This document shows positions 10,334 to 22,550 of a stretch of 64,000 nucleotides of DNA, one piece after another (the stretch's first letter is position 1; each line of letters starts with the position of its first letter). Made by a program: the position numbers and the translations under genes. The DNA is from Candidatus Marimicrobium litorale. GTDB lineage: Bacteria; Pseudomonadota; Gammaproteobacteria; Pseudomonadales; Halieaceae. The stretch lies in NCBI RefSeq assembly GCF_026262645.1, contig NZ_SHNO01000003.1:31198-95197 (forward strand), read 5' to 3'. The notes beneath the pieces are model-generated. The model saw only the letters and a list, made by a program, of their open reading frames with translations. It had not been told where the DNA came from and ran no database searches.

Positions 10334-10978
10334 TTGCTCAAACCACAAATAATCCAGAACCTGCCCAATGCGGAAAACTTCCTGCGACATTGCCAGCGCA
10401 GGGACTTCAAGGCCAAGAGCACCGTTCTGACACAAGGGGAAACAGGCAACTCACTCCTGCTGATTCTCGAGGGCTCTGTCTCCGTGCAGATCGAAGATCA
10501 ATCGGATCCCGGGCACATGCTGGTTGTGGCCTACCTCAACCCAGGAGACTTTGTCGGCGAGATGGGCCTGTTCGACGCCGTACCACCGCAACGCAGCGCC
10601 ATGGTCGTAGCCAAGACGCAGTGCGAGGTGGCTGAAATCAGCTACGAGAAGTTTCACAAGGTTCGCGAACAGTTTCCCGACATATTGTATGCGGTATCCC
10701 GGCAACTGGGCTCACGCCTGCGCCAGACGACTCGCAAACTGGCGGACCTTGCATTCGTAGACGTATCCGGGCGCATCGCGCACACGCTGCTGGACCTCTG
10801 CAAGGAACCCGACGCGATGACCCATCCGGATGGCATGCAAATCAAGATCACTCGTCAGGAACTGGGCAAGATCGTCGGGTGCTCCCGCGAGATGGCGGGC
10901 CGCGTGTTGAAAAACCTCGAGCAGGATGGTTTGGTGTCAGTGTCCGGTAAAACCATGGTCGTCTTCGGTACCCGCTAG
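10334..10978 (+). CDS. crp: cAMP receptor protein, Crp/Vfr type
   Basis: Global cAMP-responsive transcription regulator. The 214-aa protein starts at a TTG. The N-terminal cyclic nucleotide-binding barrel contains PGDFVGEMGLF and the phosphate-contacting QRSAMV (Arg-Ser); a dimerisation helix follows; the C-terminal winged helix has the recognition helix SREMAGRVLKNLEQDG. Sequence style and neighbours (osmC on one side, trpC on the other) match vfr of Pseudomonas aeruginosa. A TTGACC hexamer at 10276-10281 lies upstream, but no -10 at good spacing, so I do not call a promoter. Confidence 0.95.
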   Translation: MLKPQIIQNLPNAENFLRHCQRRDFKAKSTVLTQGETGNSLLLILEGSVSVQIEDQSDPGHMLVVAYLNPGDFVGEMGLFDAVPPQRSAMVVAKTQCEVAEISYEKFHKVREQFPDILYAVSRQLGSRLRQTTRKLADLAFVDVSGRIAHTLLDLCKEPDAMTHPDGMQIKITRQELGKIVGCSREMAGRVLKNLEQDGLVSVSGKTMVVFGTR

Positions 10979-11015
10979 GGCGCGCGGCGAAGCCAGCCAG
11001 ACTGTGCGGCCTGTG

Positions 11016-11810
11016 CTAGGAAAAAAGCGCCCTGAGTTTGGCCCCCGGCTCCTCTGCACGCATAAATGCCTCGCCCACCAGGAAAGCATAGACGGCGGCA
11101 GAACGCATTCGCGATACATCATCCGCCGTGTGAATGCCGCTTTCCGTCACCACCAGACAATCCTTCGGTATATGCGGCAGCAAATCAATCGTGGTATCGA
11201 GACTGGTATCAAACGTATGTAAGTTACGGTTATTGATGCCTACCATAGACAGGGGCAGATCCAGCGCCCTGTCCAACTCGGCACGGTTGTGCACTTCTAC
11301 CAGCACATCCAGCCCGAGTTCACATGCGGCGGCATACAACTCGGCCATCTGTCCGTCCTCCAGCGCAGCGACAATGAGCAAAACGGCGTCAGCACCCAAC
11401 GCCCGGGCCTCTACCACTTGGTAGGGATCAATGGTGAAATCCTTGCGCAATACCGGCAGGTTACACGCTGCACGGGCCTCCTGCAGATAGGCGTCTGCTC
11501 CCTGAAAGAAATCCCGGTCAGTCAGCACCGAGAGGCAAGCTGCACCGCCCTCACTGTAGCTACGGGCAATTTCCGCTGGATAAAAATCTTCACGGATAAC
11601 TCCCTTGCTGGGCGAAGCCTTTTTTATTTCAGCGATGACCGCGGGTCTGGTCTCTGCAACAGGTACTTGCAGTGCACGCAAAAAACCTCGTGGCGCTGTC
11701 TGTTCGTTCACGACTTCCTGCAAGCGCGATAAAGTGCGGCGCGATTTACACTGCATCACCTCATCGGCTTTGCGCGACAATATTTCACGCAAAATTGTTG
11801 GCGCACTCAT
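11016..11810 (-). CDS. trpC: Indole-3-glycerol phosphate synthase
   Basis: Fourth step of tryptophan synthesis, closing the indole ring. The 264-aa monofunctional TIM-barrel enzyme has [25 protein letters not shown] with the catalytic Lys, and [11 protein letters not shown]. It is the last gene of a leftward trpG-trpD-trpC set and starts 7 bases after the trpD stop. No TrpF domain is fused, unlike E. coli. Confidence 0.97.
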   Translation of the reverse strand: MSAPTILREILSRKADEVMQCKSRRTLSRLQEVVNEQTAPRGFLRALQVPVAETRPAVIAEIKKASPSKGVIREDFYPAEIARSYSEGGAACLSVLTDRDFFQGADAYLQEARAACNLPVLRKDFTIDPYQVVEARALGADAVLLIVAALEDGQMAELYAAACELGLDVLVEVHNRAELDRALDLPLSMVGINNRNLHTFDTSLDTTIDLLPHIPKDCLVVTESGIHTADDVSRMRSAAVYAFLVGEAFMRAEEPGAKLRALFS

Positions 11811-11817
11811 ACTCTGC

Positions 11818-12858
11818 TCACCCCTGACCGCGCATCATCTGGGTGAAATCAACAAACTGGGAGAGCTTTTCTCCGGCCAGACCAGAGGCCAATGCGTCCT
11901 CCGCCATCGCCACGCCGTCGGCCAGCGTGGCAGCAATTCCACTGACATAAATAGTCGCACCCGCATTCAACGCCAGCATGGCTGAGGCCTTGCGAGCAAC
12001 GGGGTCGTCATCCGGAGAAAGCGCCCGGCGAATAAGGTCCGCAGAAGCGCCCACACTGGCGACTGACAGCCCCTGGAGGTCCTGTGGTTCGAGGGAAAAA
12101 TCCTCCGGGGAAATCTGGTAACTTTCAATGCTGCCATCGCGTAGTTCTGTGACATGCGTGGCCGCCGCAATGGATATCTCGTCCAGCCCGTCATCGGAAT
12201 GCACCACCATCGCATGCTCGGCACCGAGCATTTTCAATACCTCCACCAGGGGCAGGCACAAGTCTGCGGAGAACACACCGATAACCTGCCGCTTTACCCC
12301 CGCAGGGTTGGTAAGCGGGCCCAAAATATTGAAGACCGTGCGCATACCGAGTTCGCGCCGGGGACCAATGGCATAGCGCATCGCACTGTGGTGTGAAGGG
12401 GCAAACATAAAGCCGACGCCCACCTCATTAATAGCGCGGGCAACCTGTTCAGGCGAAAGATCAAGCGGCATACCAAGGTTTTCCAATACATCGGAGCTGC
12501 CACTGGTGCTCGATACACCGCGGTTGCCGTGTTTGGCCACCTTCGCGCCGGCCGCGGCAGCGACAAAACAGGACCCTGTTGATACGTTGAACAGATTGGC
12601 CCCATCGCCGCCGGTACCCACCAGATCGACCAGGTGCGGATCGCTGACCTGCACCGGAGTAGCCAGCTCTCGCATCACCTGCGCCGCTCCCGCTATCTCC
12701 TCGGTGCTCTCGCCTTTCATACGCAACGCGACGAGCAAGCCCCCTATCTGCGCATCGCTGGCATCGCCACTCATCACCTGCCGCATGACCAATTGCATTT
12801 CGTCCCGACTAAGGCTCTCACCCTCCGCGACTTTTACCAGAGCATGTTGTATATCCAT
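11818..12858 (-). CDS. trpD: Anthranilate phosphoribosyltransferase
   Basis: Adds phosphoribosyl pyrophosphate to anthranilate, second step of tryptophan synthesis. The 346-aa protein has the PRPP/Mg-binding segment [30 protein letters not shown], and the acidic block [11 protein letters not shown]. It starts 11 bases after trpG and is co-transcribed with trpC. Confidence 0.97.
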   Translation of the reverse strand: MDIQHALVKVAEGESLSRDEMQLVMRQVMSGDASDAQIGGLLVALRMKGESTEEIAGAAQVMRELATPVQVSDPHLVDLVGTGGDGANLFNVSTGSCFVAAAAGAKVAKHGNRGVSSTSGSSDVLENLGMPLDLSPEQVARAINEVGVGFMFAPSHHSAMRYAIGPRRELGMRTVFNILGPLTNPAGVKRQVIGVFSADLCLPLVEVLKMLGAEHAMVVHSDDGLDEISIAAATHVTELRDGSIESYQISPEDFSLEPQDLQGLSVASVGASADLIRRALSPDDDPVARKASAMLALNAGATIYVSGIAATLADGVAMAEDALASGLAGEKLSQFVDFTQMMRGQG

Positions 12859-12869
12859 GGGATAGTCCC

Positions 12870-13448
12870 CTACTGTTCCAAAAAATTACGCAGCAGGTCG
12901 TGCCCGTGCGCGGTCAAGATAGACTCCGGGTGAAACTGCACCCCTTCCACCGCCAACTCGCGGTGACGCAATCCCATAATTTCATCCACTTCGCCCGCCT
13001 CGTTCTGGGTCCACGCCGTCACCTCAAGGCAATCCGGCAGACTATCGCGCTCCACTACCAGGCTGTGGTAGCGGGTCGCTTCAAAGGGCTGGCTCAAACC
13101 CGCGAAAACACCCTCACTTCGGTGGTATATCGGGGATGTCTTGCCGTGCATCACCTGACGCGCACGCACAACTTCGCCTCCGAACACCTGGCCGAGACTC
13201 TGGTGACCCAAACAAATACCCAGCAAGGGCACCTTGCCCGCATATTCGCGGATCACCTCCATGGAAATACCCGCCTCATTGGGAGTGCAGGGTCCCGGTG
13301 AGATCACAATTTTTTCGGGGTCCATCGCAGCGATGTCGGTCACTGCAATTTCATCGTTGCGCACCACCACAACCTCGGCACCCAGTTCACCGAGATACTG
13401 CACCACGTTGTAAGTGAAGGAATCATAATTATCAATCATCAACAGCAT
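12870..13448 (-). CDS. trpG: Anthranilate synthase glutaminase subunit
   Basis: Class I glutamine amidotransferase that supplies ammonia to TrpE; family members often also serve PabB in folate synthesis. The 192-aa protein has the oxyanion strand [12 protein letters not shown], the nucleophile elbow GICLGHQ (Cys79), and the catalytic His-Glu in [10 protein letters not shown]. Its start overlaps the end of trpE by 17 bases, indicating translational coupling. A dedicated pabA is not seen in the window, so a dual trp/folate role is possible but unproven. Confidence 0.95.
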   Translation of the reverse strand: MLLMIDNYDSFTYNVVQYLGELGAEVVVVRNDEIAVTDIAAMDPEKIVISPGPCTPNEAGISMEVIREYAGKVPLLGICLGHQSLGQVFGGEVVRARQVMHGKTSPIYHRSEGVFAGLSQPFEATRYHSLVVERDSLPDCLEVTAWTQNEAGEVDEIMGLRHRELAVEGVQFHPESILTAHGHDLLRNFLEQ

Positions 13449-14931
13449 CGTCGCTCCCTCCCGTCACCATGGACGCCGCACGAAACATAGCGCGGGCCTT
13501 GTTGTGGCTTTCCTTCCATTCCAGCTCCGGTATCGAATCGGCCACAACGCCACCACCGGCCTGTATGTAAAGGGTGTCATCCTTGATGACCGCAGTGCGG
13601 ATGGCAATGGCCGTATCCATATCGCCCGCCCAGGAGATATACCCGACGGCGCCACCGTAAACACCCCGCTTGACGGGCTCCAGTTCATCGATAATTTCCA
13701 TGGCACGTATCTTGGGGGCGCCGCTGAGCGTGCCCGCCGGCAGCGTGGCACGCAGCACATCGTAAGCTGATTTACCGGCCTTCAGCTCGCCGGTGACGTT
13801 CGACACAATATGCATGACATGCGAATAACGCTCTACGGTCATTTTATCGCTCAACACCACCGAACCTGTCTCAGCAATGCGACCCACATCGTTGCGACCC
13901 AGATCGATTAACATCAGGTGTTCAGCGATTTCCTTCGGATCGCCCAGCAGCTCCTCTTCCAGCGCCCGATCCTCTTCCTCCGTGTGCCCCCGGCGCCGGG
14001 TGCCGGCGATGGGCCTTACGGTCACCTCACCCTGCTCGAGGCGAGCGAGAATCTCCGGGGAGGACCCGACAACATGAAAATCATCGAGATCCAGAAAAAA
14101 CATGTAGGGCGACGGGTTAAGGTTACGCAGGGCGCGGTAAAGGTTGAGCGGCGGATCGGCGAACGGAATACTCATGCGCTGGGAGGGCACCACCTGCATC
14201 ACGTCTCCCGCTAACACATACTCCTTGATCCGCTCTACGCTTGTCTCATACATCGCCTGGGTAAAATCCGACGCCGCACTCTTTTCCAGCTCGGCGCTAC
14301 CGGCAGCCGCGAGGTCCAGATCAGGCAGGGGTGGCACCGGTTGCCGCAGTTTCAACACCAACTCGTCCAGACGGACCCTGGCGCAGGACAACGCATCCCG
14401 CTGTGCCGGATCTGCGTTAACGACAAGACGAATCGTTCCCGCGAGGTTGTCAAAAACCAGTACTTCCTCCGACACCATCAAAAGAATATCCGGGTTTCCC
14501 AGACGATCTTCAGGCATGCCCGGCTGCAATCGAGGTTCTACGTAGCGCACCGTGTCATAACCAAAGTAACCCACCAGGCCACCGTGAAACACAGGCAGCT
14601 CCTCCCTGGGGGCACATCGAAAACGCTGCTGAAATTCCTCGGCGAAACGCAGAGGATCGTCAACTTCCTCGACCTGACTCAGTTCACCATCAACCCAGAT
14701 TTCCACCCGATGACCAAAGGCTTTAAATACCGTGCGGCAGGGCATGCCGATGATCGAGTATCGGCCCCATTTCTCACCACCCTGTACCGACTCAAGAAAA
14801 AAAGAATAGGCCCCCTCCGCTAGCTTCAGATAGGCACTGAGCGGGGTCTCAAGGTCGGCTAACACTTCGGTGCTGACCGGGATGCGATTGTAGTCCTGCG
14901 CCGCGAGCGCAGCAAAATCCTGCTGATTCAT
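13432..14931 (-). CDS. trpE: Anthranilate synthase component I
   Basis: Converts chorismate plus ammonia to anthranilate, the feedback-regulated first step of tryptophan synthesis. The 499-aa protein has the N-terminal [15 protein letters not shown] region, equivalent to the LLES tryptophan-binding motif, and the chorismate-binding C-terminal domain with [22 protein letters not shown] and [16 protein letters not shown] clear GAGG ribosome site lies 7 bases before the ATG. Upstream sits a short ORF ending in two Trp codons. The trpE and trpGDC genes are contiguous here, whereas several pseudomonads have extra genes between them. Confidence 0.97.
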   Translation of the reverse strand: MNQQDFAALAAQDYNRIPVSTEVLADLETPLSAYLKLAEGAYSFFLESVQGGEKWGRYSIIGMPCRTVFKAFGHRVEIWVDGELSQVEEVDDPLRFAEEFQQRFRCAPREELPVFHGGLVGYFGYDTVRYVEPRLQPGMPEDRLGNPDILLMVSEEVLVFDNLAGTIRLVVNADPAQRDALSCARVRLDELVLKLRQPVPPLPDLDLAAAGSAELEKSAASDFTQAMYETSVERIKEYVLAGDVMQVVPSQRMSIPFADPPLNLYRALRNLNPSPYMFFLDLDDFHVVGSSPEILARLEQGEVTVRPIAGTRRRGHTEEEDRALEEELLGDPKEIAEHLMLIDLGRNDVGRIAETGSVVLSDKMTVERYSHVMHIVSNVTGELKAGKSAYDVLRATLPAGTLSGAPKIRAMEIIDELEPVKRGVYGGAVGYISWAGDMDTAIAIRTAVIKDDTLYIQAGGGVVADSIPELEWKESHNKARAMFRAASMVTGGSDDAVDD

Positions 14932-14983
14932 GGGGTGTCCTCGGAGATTAGGGTTGCGTTTTCAGGTCGTGCAAAAGCCCGGG

Positions 14984-15052
14984 CTACCATCGCCAGCGGG
15001 TGACCTCGCGCATCGACAGCAGGCCGACGCGATGACGCATAGCTGTTTTCAC
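14984..15052 (-). CDS. Probable trp leader peptide
   Basis: A 22-codon reading frame with a GTG start and a good ribosome site (GGAG six bases upstream) that ends ...Thr-Arg-Trp-Arg-Trp-stop. Two of its last three sense codons are UGG. It lies between a promoter-like sequence at 15080-15107 and trpE, whose ATG is about 52 bases beyond the leader stop. A Trp-rich peptide at this position is the hallmark of ribosome-mediated trp regulation. A classical terminator with a long U run before trpE is not apparent; only a short imperfect GC hairpin (CCCG paired with CGGG around the Trp codons) followed by CTTTT is present, so the downstream mechanism is open. Confidence 0.7.
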   Translation of the reverse strand: MKTAMRHRVGLLSMREVTRWRW

Positions 15053-15079
15053 AGCGCTCTCCAGGATAAACGAGCCATT

Positions 15080-15107
15080 ATTGTACAGAACAGTCGCACG
15101 ATCGCAA
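15080..15107 (-). promoter_or_regulatory. Promoter for trp leader and trpE
   Basis: On the minus strand TTGCGA (15107-15102) and TACAAT (15085-15080) are separated by 16 bases. The predicted start site near 15073 lies about 20 bases ahead of the leader peptide start codon. Good match to sigma-70 consensus. Confidence 0.6.
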
Positions 15108-15222
15108 TCGGGTTAGAACGGCAATCGTTTGCATGACAATGATACCGCCAGTGAGCCCTGCCGGGGAGGCCGCGCAGCAACCGCGCAATTTCACGCCCGG
15201 TCTCCGCCCGCCGGAAGGGTGG

Positions 15223-15897
15223 CTAGACCGCCACTCCAGCGAGGGCTGAGCGCATCTCATCAATCACAGCGGCGTAATCGGGTTGGTTGAAGATGGCCGA
15301 GCCAGCGACAAACGTATCGGCGCCGGCAGCAGCTATTTCCGCAATATTGGCGGGGGACACGCCACCATCTACTTCGAGGCGGATGTTGCGCCCTGAAGCG
15401 TCAATGAGCTCGCGGGTCTCGCTCAGCTTACACAAGGTCGAAGGAATAAAAGACTGGCCGCCAAAGCCCGGGTTAACCGACATCAGCAGGATCATGTCCA
15501 GCTTGTCCATCACATAGCGCAAGGGATACAGACCCTGGTGCGGGTTCAGCACGAGGCCCGCCTTGCAGCCCGCATCACGAATCAATTGCAGCGAGCGGTC
15601 TACATGAGTGGACGCATCCGGGTGGAACGTGATGTAGGTAGCACCCGCCTCCGCAAAGTCACGGATAAGTTGATCTACAGGGCTGACCATCAGGTGCACA
15701 TCGATGGGTGCGCTGATGCCATGTTGCCGCAGGGCCTTACACACCATAGGCCCGATAGTGAGGTTGGGTACGTAGTGATTATCCATGACGTCGAAATGCA
15801 CAATATCGGCACCGGCGGCCAGCACCGCATCGACTTCCTCGCCCAGGCGGGCGAAATTGGCGGAGAGAATAGAAGGTGCAATGTGGTAGTCGGCCAT
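15223..15897 (-). CDS. rpe: Ribulose-phosphate 3-epimerase
   Basis: Interconverts ribulose 5-phosphate and xylulose 5-phosphate in the pentose phosphate pathway. The 224-aa TIM-barrel has the start [30 protein letters not shown] with metal-binding His and Asp, [14 protein letters not shown], and the second metal site LEVDGGV. In many gammaproteobacteria gph (phosphoglycolate phosphatase) lies between rpe and trpE; here there is no room for it, only the trp leader region. Confidence 0.97.
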   Translation of the reverse strand: MADYHIAPSILSANFARLGEEVDAVLAAGADIVHFDVMDNHYVPNLTIGPMVCKALRQHGISAPIDVHLMVSPVDQLIRDFAEAGATYITFHPDASTHVDRSLQLIRDAGCKAGLVLNPHQGLYPLRYVMDKLDMILLMSVNPGFGGQSFIPSTLCKLSETRELIDASGRNIRLEVDGGVSPANIAEIAAAGADTFVAGSAIFNQPDYAAVIDEMRSALAGVAV

Positions 15898-15977
15898 AGG
15901 GCACTCCGGTCAGTAGGCGCTGCCTATTCTAACGGCTAAACCGATTGGAGACACGGTTATATACACACTCGCGACGG

Positions 15978-17692
<1,715 letters not shown>

Positions 17693-17778
17693 TCAGTACG
17701 ACCCCGCAAAAATTGACGGACAAGGCAAAGGGGATGCTTTAGACTTCCCCTCTGGTAAGTAACCTGACTTTTTCATTA

Positions 17779-20232
17779 ATGACACCAGCCTGTGCCAGCC
17801 CCCATTCTTATGCTCTCCGTGCGGCCCTGCATCTGGCCCTGGCGGCACTGGGCTTGATGATTGCCCTGTTAGCCCGCGCCGAGGATAACAAGCAACCGGA
17901 CTGTAACGCTACCGATGCAGGCAAATTGCAGGGCTGCGATACAGGCGGACAGCACGCGGATGCCGCCACTTTCAAAGCGCTGGACTGGTGGTCCCTGGAT
18001 ACCGTACCCGAGTCCCTGATAGACCGAGAGTGCATCATCTGTGGCGGTCGGTATATCGATCCTCTCGCTGAGGATGCCGTTCCAACAGACCGCCCCAGAG
18101 ACATCAACGCGGATGCAGACAGCTCCTGGTTGAAGGGCAGCGAAGTCATCCTCATCGGCAATGCGAACGCCACGCAGGGTGCTCGTGACATGCGCGCCGA
18201 CAAGCTGGTGGTCGATCGTGAGGAAGAGTCCGCCATACTCAGCGGCAATGTGATTCTGCGAGAACCGGGCATCAAAGTGCGTGGCGACAGTGCAGAAATC
18301 CAGTCCCGGACGGGGGAAGCAACCGTTTTTAATGGTGAATTCGTTTTGCACCGGGAACACATGCGCGGCACATCAGACATCCTGGAGCGAGATGAAGACG
18401 GCCTGATTCATGTGCACAATGGCAGCTTCACCTACTGCCCGCCCGGTGAGGACGACTGGGTGGTTTACTCCAAGGACATGGTGATCGACCTGGAAGAAGG
18501 CCTGGCCACCGCACGCAGTGCGCGGATCGAAGCCGCTGGCACCCCGGTTTTCTATACCCCCTGGCTGCGCATCCCACTGGATGACAGGCGACGCACTGGT
18601 CTGTTGTGGCCCTCGTGGGGCAACGACTCCAACGGGGGGCTGGATGTCAGCGTACCCATATACCTCAATCTGGCGCCCAATTACGACGCCACCTACGCGC
18701 CTCGCTATATCGAGGAGCGAGGACTGGATCACCAGCTCCAGTTGCGCTACACCAACCCCCTGGTGGGTGACTGGTTCGCCGGTGGCGCCTATCTGCACGA
18801 TGACGACAAATACAAAGACAGGGTCCCCGACGCAAGTTCAGATCGCTGGCTTGGGGTCCTCAGGCAAAGCGGCCTGTTCCAGCAACGCTGGCGCTCCAGA
18901 ATCAATTACAGCAAGGCCAGCGACGTCGACTACATGCAAGATCTGGAGACCGCCAATATCGACGATCTGCGCAGAACCAACCTGCTGCAACTGGGCGCCA
19001 TCGACTATCTGGGTGACAACTGGCTCACTAACGCGAAAGTACAAAGCTTCCAGTCCCTGGCAGACGATATTTCCAACCAGTACGAGATCCTGCCTCAAAT
19101 CACCACCCGGTATCGCGGCAGTGGTCAACCCTTCTCGCTGCAACCTATAGCGATGACGCAGTATTCCAATTTTGGCGCTGACCGCGACGTGGTCACAGGG
19201 GAGCGTCTTTACGGGGAAGCGGGCATGAGCTACCCAATGGCCTGGCCTTTCGGCTTCCTGACCCCGGAGCTGAAATACCGCCAGGTGGCTTACGACTTGA
19301 GCGACGCGACCACCTTTCCCGACAACACCCCGTCTGCCGGCTCAGCGGTGGCCAACCTCGACGGTGGGCTGTTTTTCGAGCGCAATATGCGTTTTGCCGG
19401 CAAAAGCCTGCTGCAGACGCTTGAGCCTCGCGTCTACTATCTTTACAGCGAGCGCGCAGACCAGACTGACCAGCCCGTCTTCGACAGTGCAGAGCTTACC
19501 TTCGGCTACTCCCAGTTATTCCGCGATACGCGCTTCTCCGGCCACGACCGATTGGATGACGCTAACCAGATATCGCTTGGGGTGACCAGTCGGCTGATTG
19601 ATGATCACTCCGGCCGCGCATTGCTGTCAGCAAGCGTTGGACAAATCTATTATTTCGAGGACCGCAAGGTGAGACTAAACCGCGTGGCAGAACCTCTGGA
19701 CGAAAAAAGCTCCGAGATAGCGGGCAATCTGACAATAACGCCCACCCGCGACCTCGTAATGCGATCCAGCCTGGTCTGGGATCCCAACGAGGATCAGGTC
19801 GATTCCGGATTCGCATTGGCCAGCTACAAGCCTGATAATGGCAGCGTATTTAACCTCGGCTACACTTTCCGACGCCCCACTGGCACAGGCATTTTCGCGC
19901 AAACAAAGACAGACGAGGCCAGCGCATCGAGTTTCCTGCCCCTGGACAATAACTGGAGTATCTTTGGGGCTATACGCTATTCACTGGAAAACAGTATCGG
20001 CATAGAAGATATGATCGGGGTCGAATATGATAGTTGCTGCTGGACAGTTCGACTCCTGCAGCTGCGTTACTACAATAACGTCTCCACATTTACCAATTTC
20101 AACGATCCCGACCTGGAACGGGAACATACCATCCAGTTCCAGTTTGTCCTGAAGGGCATGGGGGGCTTTGGCAACCGCGTAACTAAAGTTATGGACGACA
20201 TGATTCGAGGCTATGAAGAACGTGATTACTAG
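17779..20232 (+). CDS. lptD: LPS-assembly outer membrane protein LptD
   Basis: Outer membrane barrel that with LptE inserts lipopolysaccharide into the outer leaflet. The 817-aa precursor has a signal peptide (hydrophobic LHLALAALGLMIALL, cleavage near ARAED), an OstA-type beta-jellyroll around residues 125-260, and a long barrel. Paired cysteines for the interdomain disulfides are present (CIICGG near residue 80 and YDSCCW near residue 755). The 3' end overlaps surA by 20 bases. The lptD-surA-pdxA order is conserved. Confidence 0.95.
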   Translation: MTPACASPHSYALRAALHLALAALGLMIALLARAEDNKQPDCNATDAGKLQGCDTGGQHADAATFKALDWWSLDTVPESLIDRECIICGGRYIDPLAEDAVPTDRPRDINADADSSWLKGSEVILIGNANATQGARDMRADKLVVDREEESAILSGNVILREPGIKVRGDSAEIQSRTGEATVFNGEFVLHREHMRGTSDILERDEDGLIHVHNGSFTYCPPGEDDWVVYSKDMVIDLEEGLATARSARIEAAGTPVFYTPWLRIPLDDRRRTGLLWPSWGNDSNGGLDVSVPIYLNLAPNYDATYAPRYIEERGLDHQLQLRYTNPLVGDWFAGGAYLHDDDKYKDRVPDASSDRWLGVLRQSGLFQQRWRSRINYSKASDVDYMQDLETANIDDLRRTNLLQLGAIDYLGDNWLTNAKVQSFQSLADDISNQYEILPQITTRYRGSGQPFSLQPIAMTQYSNFGADRDVVTGERLYGEAGMSYPMAWPFGFLTPELKYRQVAYDLSDATTFPDNTPSAGSAVANLDGGLFFERNMRFAGKSLLQTLEPRVYYLYSERADQTDQPVFDSAELTFGYSQLFRDTRFSGHDRLDDANQISLGVTSRLIDDHSGRALLSASVGQIYYFEDRKVRLNRVAEPLDEKSSEIAGNLTITPTRDLVMRSSLVWDPNEDQVDSGFALASYKPDNGSVFNLGYTFRRPTGTGIFAQTKTDEASASSFLPLDNNWSIFGAIRYSLENSIGIEDMIGVEYDSCCWTVRLLQLRYYNNVSTFTNFNDPDLEREHTIQFQFVLKGMGGFGNRVTKVMDDMIRGYEERDY

Positions 20233-21502
20233 ACTATTGCACCTCTCGCTGTGCCTGCTGCTCGCTCTGTTGGCAACGGCGCCTGCACAGGCCGCTACTG
20301 AGGTCATCGACCAGGTCGTGGCGATAATCGATGATGACATCATTATGGCAAGTGAGCTGCGCGAACGGGTCAGCGCTTTGACCCAGAGCTTGCAATCGCG
20401 AGGCGTCCAGATGCCGCCGGAAGACACCCTGATTCGCGAGACCCTGGATCAACTCATCCTCGAAAATATCCAGCTGCAAATGGGCAGGCGTGCAGGCGTT
20501 CGCATTTCCGACGAAGAGATCAATCGCGCCACCCAGCGCATCGCAGCCCAAAACCGCATGACCCTGGAACAGTTTCAGGCAGCACTGCAGTCGCGGGGTC
20601 AGTCCTACGAAAACATGCGGGAGCAGGTGCGCCGCGAAATGATGATCAGACGCGTGCAAATGGGCAATATCAACCAGCGCGTTCAGATTACCGAGGAGGA
20701 GGTCGGGAACTTCATGTCGACTCGCGAGGGTCAAAACCTGACCCAACCGGAGTTCCGCCTGCTCCACGCGCTGATTGCGCTGCCTTCTGATGCGTCTCCC
20801 GAACAGGTTTCAGCCGCCAACCGCCAAGCTGAGGCTGTGCTCAGTCGCATTCGCTCGGGCACGGATTTCGCACAGGCGGTGCAAGACAGTACCAACCCCT
20901 ACCAATTCACCGGTGGTGACCTGGGCTGGCGCAAACTGGCAGATCTGCCCTCACTGTTCGGTGATGTCGCCCCGGCTCTCAAGCCGGGAGAAACCTCAGA
21001 ACCGATTCGCTCTGACAGCGGTTTTCATATCATCAACCTCGTGGAAGTCAGGGGGCGCGAGCAGGTTGTCACACAGACCAAGGCACGCCATATTCTGATC
21101 AAGCCCTCAGAGATAATGACAGACGCACAGGCTCAAGCACTGGCAGCCAACCTGCGCGCCAGAGTGCTGGCAGGTGAGGATTTCAGTGAATTGGCGCAGG
21201 AGTATTCAGAGGATATCGGCTCCGCTCAGGAGGGAGGCGAGTTGGGCTGGACCACGCCCGGACAAATGGTGCCCGAATTCGAGGCCACTGTGCAAAAAAC
21301 CCCAGTTGGCGAGATTGCAGAACCCGTGCGCACCCAGTTCGGCTGGCACGTCGTTAAGGTGGAGGGCCGACGCGACGAGGACATGTCTGACCTGGCAACG
21401 CGCAATAAGGCTATGGATTACGTGCACAACCGCAAGTACCAGGAAGAGCTCGACGCCTGGCTGCGACAAATTCGCGACGAAGCCTTCGTCGACATCAAGT
21501 AG
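20213..21502 (+). CDS. surA: Periplasmic chaperone and peptidyl-prolyl isomerase SurA
   Basis: Chaperone for outer membrane proteins, including LptD. The 429-aa precursor has a signal peptide ([20 protein letters not shown]), an N-terminal chaperone domain (about residues 30-170), and two parvulin domains; the second is well conserved from [13 protein letters not shown] to [11 protein letters not shown]. The start lies within the lptD 3' end, implying coupled translation. Confidence 0.95.
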   Translation: MKNVITRLLHLSLCLLLALLATAPAQAATEVIDQVVAIIDDDIIMASELRERVSALTQSLQSRGVQMPPEDTLIRETLDQLILENIQLQMGRRAGVRISDEEINRATQRIAAQNRMTLEQFQAALQSRGQSYENMREQVRREMMIRRVQMGNINQRVQITEEEVGNFMSTREGQNLTQPEFRLLHALIALPSDASPEQVSAANRQAEAVLSRIRSGTDFAQAVQDSTNPYQFTGGDLGWRKLADLPSLFGDVAPALKPGETSEPIRSDSGFHIINLVEVRGREQVVTQTKARHILIKPSEIMTDAQAQALAANLRARVLAGEDFSELAQEYSEDIGSAQEGGELGWTTPGQMVPEFEATVQKTPVGEIAEPVRTQFGWHVVKVEGRRDEDMSDLATRNKAMDYVHNRKYQEELDAWLRQIRDEAFVDIK

Positions 21503-21510
21503 GTGATCCC

Positions 21511-22506
21511 GTGAACGTCCCGAGGATAGCGCTCACGGCCGGTGAACCAGCCGGGATTGGGCCGGACGTCATTCTCACAGCTGCACAACACACCTGGGAT
21601 GCCGAGTTGGTCGCGATTGCCGATCCGGATTTGCTGCACGAACGAGCGCAGGCATTGGGGCTTAACATCACGCTGTCACCACTGGACCCAAACGCTCCAG
21701 CAGAAATCCGGCCGGCAGGCACCCTCGGTATCCAGCCCGTTCCATTGCACCACCCCACCCGTGCCGGCAAGCTGGATCCGGCGAACGCGCCCTACGTTAT
21801 CGAGACGTTACGCGAGGCCGTCAAAGGCTGCCAGAAACATATCTACCAGGCGATGGTCACAGGCCCGGTGCAAAAATCGGTGATCAACGACGCGGGGATT
21901 CCCTTCACTGGCCACACTGAGTTTCTGGCGGAGGCCTGCGGGACACCGCAGGTCGTCATGATGCTGGCTACACGGCAACTGCGCGTCGCACTGGCAACCA
22001 CTCACCTGCCACTGCGTGAAATAGCCAACGCCATTACGCCTGAACTACTCACGAGCACACTGAACATACTGCACACCGATCTCCGAGATAAATTCGGTAT
22101 CCCCTCACCCAGAATTGCTGTGCTGGGTGTCAACCCTCACGCCGGAGAAAGCGGGCATATGGGCCGCGAGGAGATTGACACACTGATTCCGGTCATGGAG
22201 GCCCTGCGGGCCGACGGCATGGATTTGACAGGACCATTGCCCGCAGACACCGCCTTCAACCCAAAGGTGCTGGACAACAGCGATGCGGTATTTGCGATGT
22301 ACCATGACCAGGGCCTGCCTGTGTTGAAATACGCAGGCTTTGGCGAGGCGATCAACATCACACTCGGCCTTCCCCTGGTGCGCACATCGGTAGACCATGG
22401 CACAGCGTTGGAGCTGGCAGGAAGCGGTGAGGCTGACTGGCGCAGTCTGGAGCAGGCGATTCTAATCGCCTGTGAACTGTCGCAGGGTCAAAATACGCGG
22501 CGTTAA
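21511..22506 (+). CDS. pdxA: 4-hydroxythreonine-4-phosphate dehydrogenase
   Basis: NAD-dependent oxidation step in pyridoxal phosphate synthesis. The 331-aa enzyme uses a GTG start 8 bases after surA. Signatures: [36 protein letters not shown] and [12 protein letters not shown] with metal-binding histidines. In the conserved operon rsmA follows directly; here two genes on the other strand intervene. Confidence 0.96.
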   Translation: MNVPRIALTAGEPAGIGPDVILTAAQHTWDAELVAIADPDLLHERAQALGLNITLSPLDPNAPAEIRPAGTLGIQPVPLHHPTRAGKLDPANAPYVIETLREAVKGCQKHIYQAMVTGPVQKSVINDAGIPFTGHTEFLAEACGTPQVVMMLATRQLRVALATTHLPLREIANAITPELLTSTLNILHTDLRDKFGIPSPRIAVLGVNPHAGESGHMGREEIDTLIPVMEALRADGMDLTGPLPADTAFNPKVLDNSDAVFAMYHDQGLPVLKYAGFGEAINITLGLPLVRTSVDHGTALELAGSGEADWRSLEQAILIACELSQGQNTRR

Positions 22507-22550
22507 AGAGTGGCGTCCTTGAATGATTCGGCATGCGGCCCGGCGCTGAA

